In this document: positions 42,162 to 42,891 of the stretch, piece by piece | Numbering within the stretch: position 1 is the first letter of the stretch | How the letters are laid out: every line of letters begins with the position of its first letter | From: Planctomycetaceae bacterium | GTDB taxonomy: Bacteria; Planctomycetota; Planctomycetia; Planctomycetales; Planctomycetaceae | Direction of reading: 5' to 3' | NCBI GenBank assembly: GCA_021732845.1 | Contig: JAKFUF010000233.1 | Coordinates: 1-42,891, forward strand | DNA: 42,891 nt | Notes under the pieces: model-generated | What the model was told of the DNA's origin: nothing | Databases searched by the model: none | What the model saw: only the letters and a program-made list of their open reading frames with translations | Position numbers and translations under genes: made by a program

Positions 42162-42891
42162 ATGGGGCTTCGGCGGTTGGCTGAGGTCGCCCGCCTTTTG
42201 TGGACGCTGTGCGCGAGTGCCATCGTCATGTTGTGGCTCAATGCCGGTGCGGTCCTGCAGCCCCTCCCTGCGAATTCTCCGCCTTCCCCCGCGAGCCACA
42301 ACCGCAACTTCTCCGATCCGCCTGCGAGGCTGTCAGCCCAGTGGAACCCTCCTGCCCGGCTCGCTGTGAACGCGTCTTCAAAGATCACTGGCTGTCTGCT
42401 GCAGACTTTTTGTGCCACGTGTGATGGTGACTCGTCCCTCTCCATTCTCGGGGTTTCAGTTCCAGCCACGGCAGACATCGGTGGTGCGTGCCTCCACTCT
42501 GGGTGCGGCCGCAAGACCGGCAACGATGGATCTGAAGGAGTTGCTCACCGCTCGAGCCTCAACCGAAATCGTTGCGCAACCTGTCAGCACACGGTCAACT
42601 GTGACCGCTGCGCCACCCATCAGCACACGGTCGTCTGTGGCCGCCGCGCCACCCATCAGCGCATGGTCAACTGCCACCGCCGCGCCACCCATCAGCATAT
42701 GGTCAACTGCCACCGCCGCGCCACCCATCAGCATATGGTCAACTGCCACCGCCGCGCCACCCATCAGCACATGGTCAACTGCCACCGCCGCGCCACCCAT
42801 CAGCACATGGTCAACTGCCACCGCCGCGCCACCCATCAGCATATGGTCAGCCCGTACTTGCTGTGTCCACCGACGGTGTGCTGCCAAGCCT
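42162..42891 (+). CDS. Cys/His-rich tandem-repeat protein, exported or membrane-anchored (partial, runs off right edge)
   Basis: The frame is open from 42006 to the last base. ATG 42162 begins MGLRRLAEVARLLWTLCASA, a basic start plus hydrophobic segment (about 12-32) like a signal peptide or anchor. GTG 42129 is an alternative start. A Ser/Pro-rich part follows, then Cys-rich sequence with CxxC motifs (FCATCDG, RCATCQH). From residue 142 there are seven 12-residue repeats, consensus QHMVNCHRRATH; the early unit NCDRCATHQH has a possible CxxC plus HxH metal site. The repeat frame has 10 of 12 codons ending in G or C. The cat/cac differences between units are silent only in this frame. I know no family for it. 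Confidence 0.55.
   Translation, partial: MGLRRLAEVARLLWTLCASAIVMLWLNAGAVLQPLPANSPPSPASHNRNFSDPPARLSAQWNPPARLAVNASSKITGCLLQTFCATCDGDSSLSILGVSVPATADIGGACLHSGCGRKTGNDGSEGVAHRSSLNRNRCATCQHTVNCDRCATHQHTVVCGRRATHQRMVNCHRRATHQHMVNCHRRATHQHMVNCHRRATHQHMVNCHRRATHQHMVNCHRRATHQHMVSPYLLCPPTVCCQA
42585..42836 (+). repeat. Seven tandem 36-bp repeats
   Basis: Units start at 42585, 42621, 42657, 42693, 42729, 42765 and 42801, each exactly 36 nt; an eighth starts at 42837 and diverges after 13 nt. Units 4 to 7 are identical apart from one CAT/CAC position, while the first two are the most diverged. They are contiguous, without spacers, and encode the 12-residue repeat of the overlapping gene. The graded similarity points to growth by recent duplication towards the right end. 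Confidence 0.9.

Noticed and set aside
42585-42836. 36-bp repeat considered as a CRISPR array
   Set aside because: The units are contiguous with no spacers and keep a reading frame, and no cas gene is nearby.
42456-42887. Minus-strand frame across the 36-bp repeats, encoding MGGAAVAVDH-type repeats
   Set aside because: It is an artefact of a repeat whose length is a multiple of 3, which leaves several frames open. Third-position GC and silent variation favour the plus-strand Cys/His frame, which also starts with a signal-like segment.

Overview
The window reads as a chromosomal segment of a planctomycete, probably of the order Planctomycetales. The clearest signs are two PVC-type membrane-bound dehydrogenases with HEAT repeats and a C-terminal heme-binding cytochrome c, a TIGR02996 'repeat-companion' protein with leucine-rich repeats, an HTTM-domain gene pair, an ECF sigma factor overlapping a membrane-anchored partner with a large ectodomain, and a cytosolic Hanks-type kinase. 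Base composition is GC-rich, coding density is moderate, most genes are short transcription units on alternating strands, and many starts lack a Shine-Dalgarno sequence. No rRNA or tRNA gene, CRISPR array or complete insertion sequence was seen.

Layout. 1-480: a possible transposase tail, then a cluster of short palindromic (REP-like) repeats. 480-7752: Ser/Thr kinase (-), secreted HEAT/TPR protein (+), EamA-type permease (-), TIGR02996-LRR protein (+). 7810-9929: sigma factor plus overlapping anti-sigma-like membrane protein, ending in a hairpin. 10111-15082: exported PQQ-like propeller protein, a MazF/PemK-type toxin with an unrecognised upstream partner, an orphan DppF/OppF-type ATPase, an APC permease. 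15086-19165 (all -): small membrane protein, HTTM protein with its partner, Na/Ca exchanger-type antiporter, PrpE/ApaH-like phosphoesterase. 19540-26767: two giant cytochromes on + flanking nucleoside diphosphate kinase on -. 26768-29868: a MITE-like element, a condensation/acyltransferase-fold protein, a TolB-like propeller protein. 29997-35331: a divergent GyrA/ParC-type topoisomerase subunit, an unknown helical protein, and an overlapping pair of a small P-loop ATPase and an arrestin-like membrane protein. 35363-41829: an EEP-nuclease remnant with its partner, an exported BNR/sialidase-fold protein, a TrkH/KtrB K+ transporter, a DEDD 3'-5' exonuclease, a PlsC-type acyltransferase. 42162-end: a gene running off the window that encodes Cys/His-rich 12-residue tandem repeats.

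The genes do not form one pathway. The best candidates for something undescribed are the Cys/His repeat protein at the right edge (found by reading the frame that stays open to the window end), the overlapping ATPase/arrestin-like pair, the MazF-type pair with an unfamiliar partner, and the EEP-nuclease module in which the nuclease seems to have lost its middle in frame. Intergenic DNA is also rich in two kinds of dispersed repeat: 19-bp palindromes with a 3-nt loop inside 28-nt units, and short arrays of 7-nt units with four different sequences.
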